In this document: one piece after another, positions 62,101-64,000 of the stretch
Position numbering within the stretch: position 1 is the first letter of the stretch
Layout: the number at the start of each line of letters is the position of its first letter
DNA from: Mucilaginibacter gracilis
Lineage (GTDB): Bacteria; Bacteroidota; Bacteroidia; Sphingobacteriales; Sphingobacteriaceae
Assembly (NCBI RefSeq): GCF_003633615.1
Contig: NZ_RBKU01000001.1
Span: 5,146,001 to 5,210,000 of the forward strand
Length of the DNA: 64,000 bases
Direction of reading: 5' to 3'
Translations under genes and position numbers: made by a program
Notes under the pieces: model-generated
What the model was told of the DNA's origin: nothing
The model's input: the letters and a program-made list of their open reading frames with translations, nothing else
The model's database searches: none

Positions 62101-64000
62101 TTAAAGTGCGCTACCTACTGTTATTGCCCATGAACCTGCCGTTGTTAAATCGGCATTGCTGATGGTGTATATATTTCCGGCCGCATTGGTATTGTTAACG
62201 ATAAAATCATTAACGGATAGTATTGACCAGCCCAGGTGAGTGGTCAGGTTATATGTCGAACCGTAAGTTTGCAGTTCCAGGTTGTAAATGCCTACCGGCA
62301 CGTCTATACCCGCCGCCAGTTGGCTTTCGGTAAAAGTGTAAAGCACAGTGCCCGAAGCATCCTTAAATTTCAGGGAAGTGATACCACCCGACGGCGTGCT
62401 TGTACCGCTGGCTATATTACAATCGTTCTCGTACGTAAAATGCCGGTTACCGGTAAAACATTGGCCGTTATTATTGGCATTTGCTTGTCCGTTAATATTC
62501 ATCTCGGCTATTGCCTGGGCATCTGCATCAGCCTGGCTGATGGTGGAACTATACGTGCCCGCAAATACAGTATAGCTTAGTGAACCGCCAACACCGCTGG
62601 TGCAATTTTTGTGGTAGGATTGGGTTTGCGCTGTATTATAATAAACCGTTGCCGGCGGACTGCTGTTAAAATGGTACTGGTAGCTTTTTAAAATATTACC
62701 GGTTAGATCCCGTACATTGGTCAGCCTTTGATAGTTGTCGTATTCATAAGAGGTTGTGGAGCCCCTGGCATCTATCCCGGCCGTTTGACCAATATAAGGG
62801 TCGTATGCGTAAACCGACATTTGCGCCCTTTCCGGATAAACGCAGATATCATCGATGTAATCTGACGCGGAAAAATCCTTACTTCCGTTATAATGTTCCT
62901 TGTGGTAATCCCACACGCTGCCGTTCTTCTGGAACCAGCTGATCTCGTAGGCTTTACCTGTTGGCGGGCTGAAATTGATGGTTAATGCGCTATGATTGCT
63001 CCTGCTGCCGGTATGGCTGTAAGCGGTGCTTGCTCCCGAAGTATATTCAAAGCCCTCGTAAAATATTTCATTCTCATTTGCAGTTTTGACTTCGGCAACC
63101 GGTAACAAATTGCCGTATCCCCAAAGGTAACTCGTTTTTGAACCAAACGTTTTGGATTGAGCAAGCAAGCCGCCGTTTGTATTGTAATTATATAAGCGGA
63201 TGCGTGACTCGTAACTTCCCGTTCCTGTTTTGGTTTCGATACTGTCTGGTTCGTAGATATGGTTCCCAAAACTGCCGTAATTCGTTTTGACGCCCTGTTT
63301 GAGTATGCCGTCTTTATAATATAATTGCTCAATGACCGGGGTGATCAGGTTATTGTCGATCATGGCCTGATAAGGTACCGTGGTACCGCCCAACACCATA
63401 TCGTGCGGGTATTTGTACAATACGGTTTTGACCGATCCATCACTGCCGATCGTTTTGCGCTGGGTCAGTTGCTGGTGAGTCAGGTCCGCATAGGTATCAT
63501 ACTGGCTTGTAACGATAGGATTGTTACCCGCAAGATCGTAGTTGGTCGTCACTGTGGTGTCGGCGTATACCCATTGACATATGATAGAGTACATAACCTC
63601 ATCATAAGCACTCATAACGCTCGCACCTGGTGTATCCCCCCCAAGAATCCAATTTGTCCAATTTTGTTTGACGACAGCATTTGGAAAATCTTTGTAAAAA
63701 GCAGGATCGGATTTATAGTGCGTAGTAGTGCAGTTCACCACTTTAAACCCAAACGCTCCAGACGCTCCACCGGTGGTAAAAAATGTCCTGCTTCTATCTT
63801 CCAGCCCCCGCGGGAAGCCGGTATTACTGGAAGGAGCCCCGGCAATCGGGTTGTGCATAATCACCGAAGGAGGTATTTCTTGGGTGGGAATATAGCGGTG
63901 TTCTGTGCCCCCACTTTCCCAGTTTTCGCTTTTAAGTTCGATAACATGCGTATAATAAATATGCCCGCCGTCGGTATATTCATAGGCCTTTGAGGGAGTT
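62101..64000 (-). CDS. Large DUF5977/YD-type surface protein (5' end outside window)
   Basis: The frame is open to the right edge; an ATG at 63864 is internal, because in-frame codons continue upstream (YTDGGHIYYTHVIELKSENW). The visible 633 residues contain YD/Rhs-like repeats (YKYPHDMVLGG, IRLYNYNTNGGLLAQSKTFGSKTSYLWGYGN, YEYDNYQRLTNVRDLTGNILKSYQYHF) and a C-terminal DUF5977 module (YYNTAQTQSYHKNCTSG...FAGTYSSTISQADADAQAIAEM) followed by a beta-sandwich. Such proteins commonly precede Rhs toxins in Bacteroidota. It probably shares the operon with the next two genes. Its role, perhaps delivery or assembly, is unknown. Confidence 0.82.
   Translation of the reverse strand, partial: TPSKAYEYTDGGHIYYTHVIELKSENWESGGTEHRYIPTQEIPPSVIMHNPIAGAPSSNTGFPRGLEDRSRTFFTTGGASGAFGFKVVNCTTTHYKSDPAFYKDFPNAVVKQNWTNWILGGDTPGASVMSAYDEVMYSIICQWVYADTTVTTNYDLAGNNPIVTSQYDTYADLTHQQLTQRKTIGSDGSVKTVLYKYPHDMVLGGTTVPYQAMIDNNLITPVIEQLYYKDGILKQGVKTNYGSFGNHIYEPDSIETKTGTGSYESRIRLYNYNTNGGLLAQSKTFGSKTSYLWGYGNLLPVAEVKTANENEIFYEGFEYTSGASTAYSHTGSRSNHSALTINFSPPTGKAYEISWFQKNGSVWDYHKEHYNGSKDFSASDYIDDICVYPERAQMSVYAYDPYIGQTAGIDARGSTTSYEYDNYQRLTNVRDLTGNILKSYQYHFNSSPPATVYYNTAQTQSYHKNCTSGVGGSLSYTVFAGTYSSTISQADADAQAIAEMNINGQANANNNGQCFTGNRHFTYENDCNIASGTSTPSGGITSLKFKDASGTVLYTFTESQLAAGIDVPVGIYNLELQTYGSTYNLTTHLGWSILSVNDFIVNNTNAAGNIYTISNADLTTAGSWAITVGSAL

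Overview
The window comes from a Bacteroidota chromosome, most likely family Sphingobacteriaceae (Mucilaginibacter-like). This is inferred from the paired TonB-dependent receptors and lipoproteins, a GH92 mannosidase, an ISAs1 element, DUF5977- and DUF6443-type Rhs proteins, signal peptides and lipoboxes of Bacteroidota style, and AT-rich promoters without Shine-Dalgarno sequences. No rRNA, tRNA or CRISPR array was found.

Positions 1-17 kb are ordinary chromosome. In order they hold a partial secreted nuclease, a TonB receptor with a lipoprotein, a sterol-desaturase-like membrane enzyme, a Crp/Fnr remnant, a GH92 alpha-mannosidase, a lysine/alanine-rich protein, a yiaA-like gene broken by an ISAs1 insertion with a 10-bp target duplication, an esterase/TonB receptor/hypothetical operon, and an ArsR/AHSA1/VOC operon. 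A gene-poor stretch of about 1.2 kb with possible scars of an old integrated element follows. From 17.7 to 23.3 kb a minus-strand operon encodes a reduced type II secretion/pseudopilus-like apparatus (GspF, two pseudopilins, a PilX/GspK-position protein, a MORN-repeat protein, a GspC/PilP-like protein, an FnIII-like lipoprotein). Its 3' end appears cut off.

Positions 23.6-57 kb are the remarkable part. A full-length Rhs polymorphic toxin (56400-61616, minus strand) ends in a metallopeptidase-like tip followed by an exported immunity protein. Downstream lies a head-to-tail array of toxin-tip cassettes. Each unit reads, in the Rhs direction: Rhs C-terminal tip, exported immunity gene, convergent XRE regulator, 540-aa AAA+/P-loop ATPase with a C-terminal winged helix, tyrosine recombinase A, overlapping tyrosine recombinase B, and a short non-coding end with a conserved GCAC-N7-GTGC motif. 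Then the next tip begins at a 14-bp core that lies inside the codons for the YDYGA stretch of the Rhs core. There are six tips (five different), five complete recombination modules and one truncated module. Two adjacent units are a tandem duplication of 5967 bp whose boundaries coincide with the core. Two other units share nearly the same recombination module but carry unrelated toxins. An IS4-like element sits in one unit.

My interpretation is that each toxin tip travels as a self-mobile cassette with its own two-recombinase plus ATPase module. A cassette inserts in frame into the Rhs core, gives the protein a new tip and immunity gene, and pushes the old tip downstream as a silent orphan. 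In-frame stop codons just upstream of every orphan core are consistent with silence. The recognisable toxin domains mostly look like envelope-acting peptidases or peptidoglycan enzymes, and all immunity proteins carry export signals, so the weapon probably acts in the periplasm. Positions 61.6-64 kb hold a small secreted protein and the end of a large DUF5977/YD-type protein that precede the Rhs gene in one likely operon.
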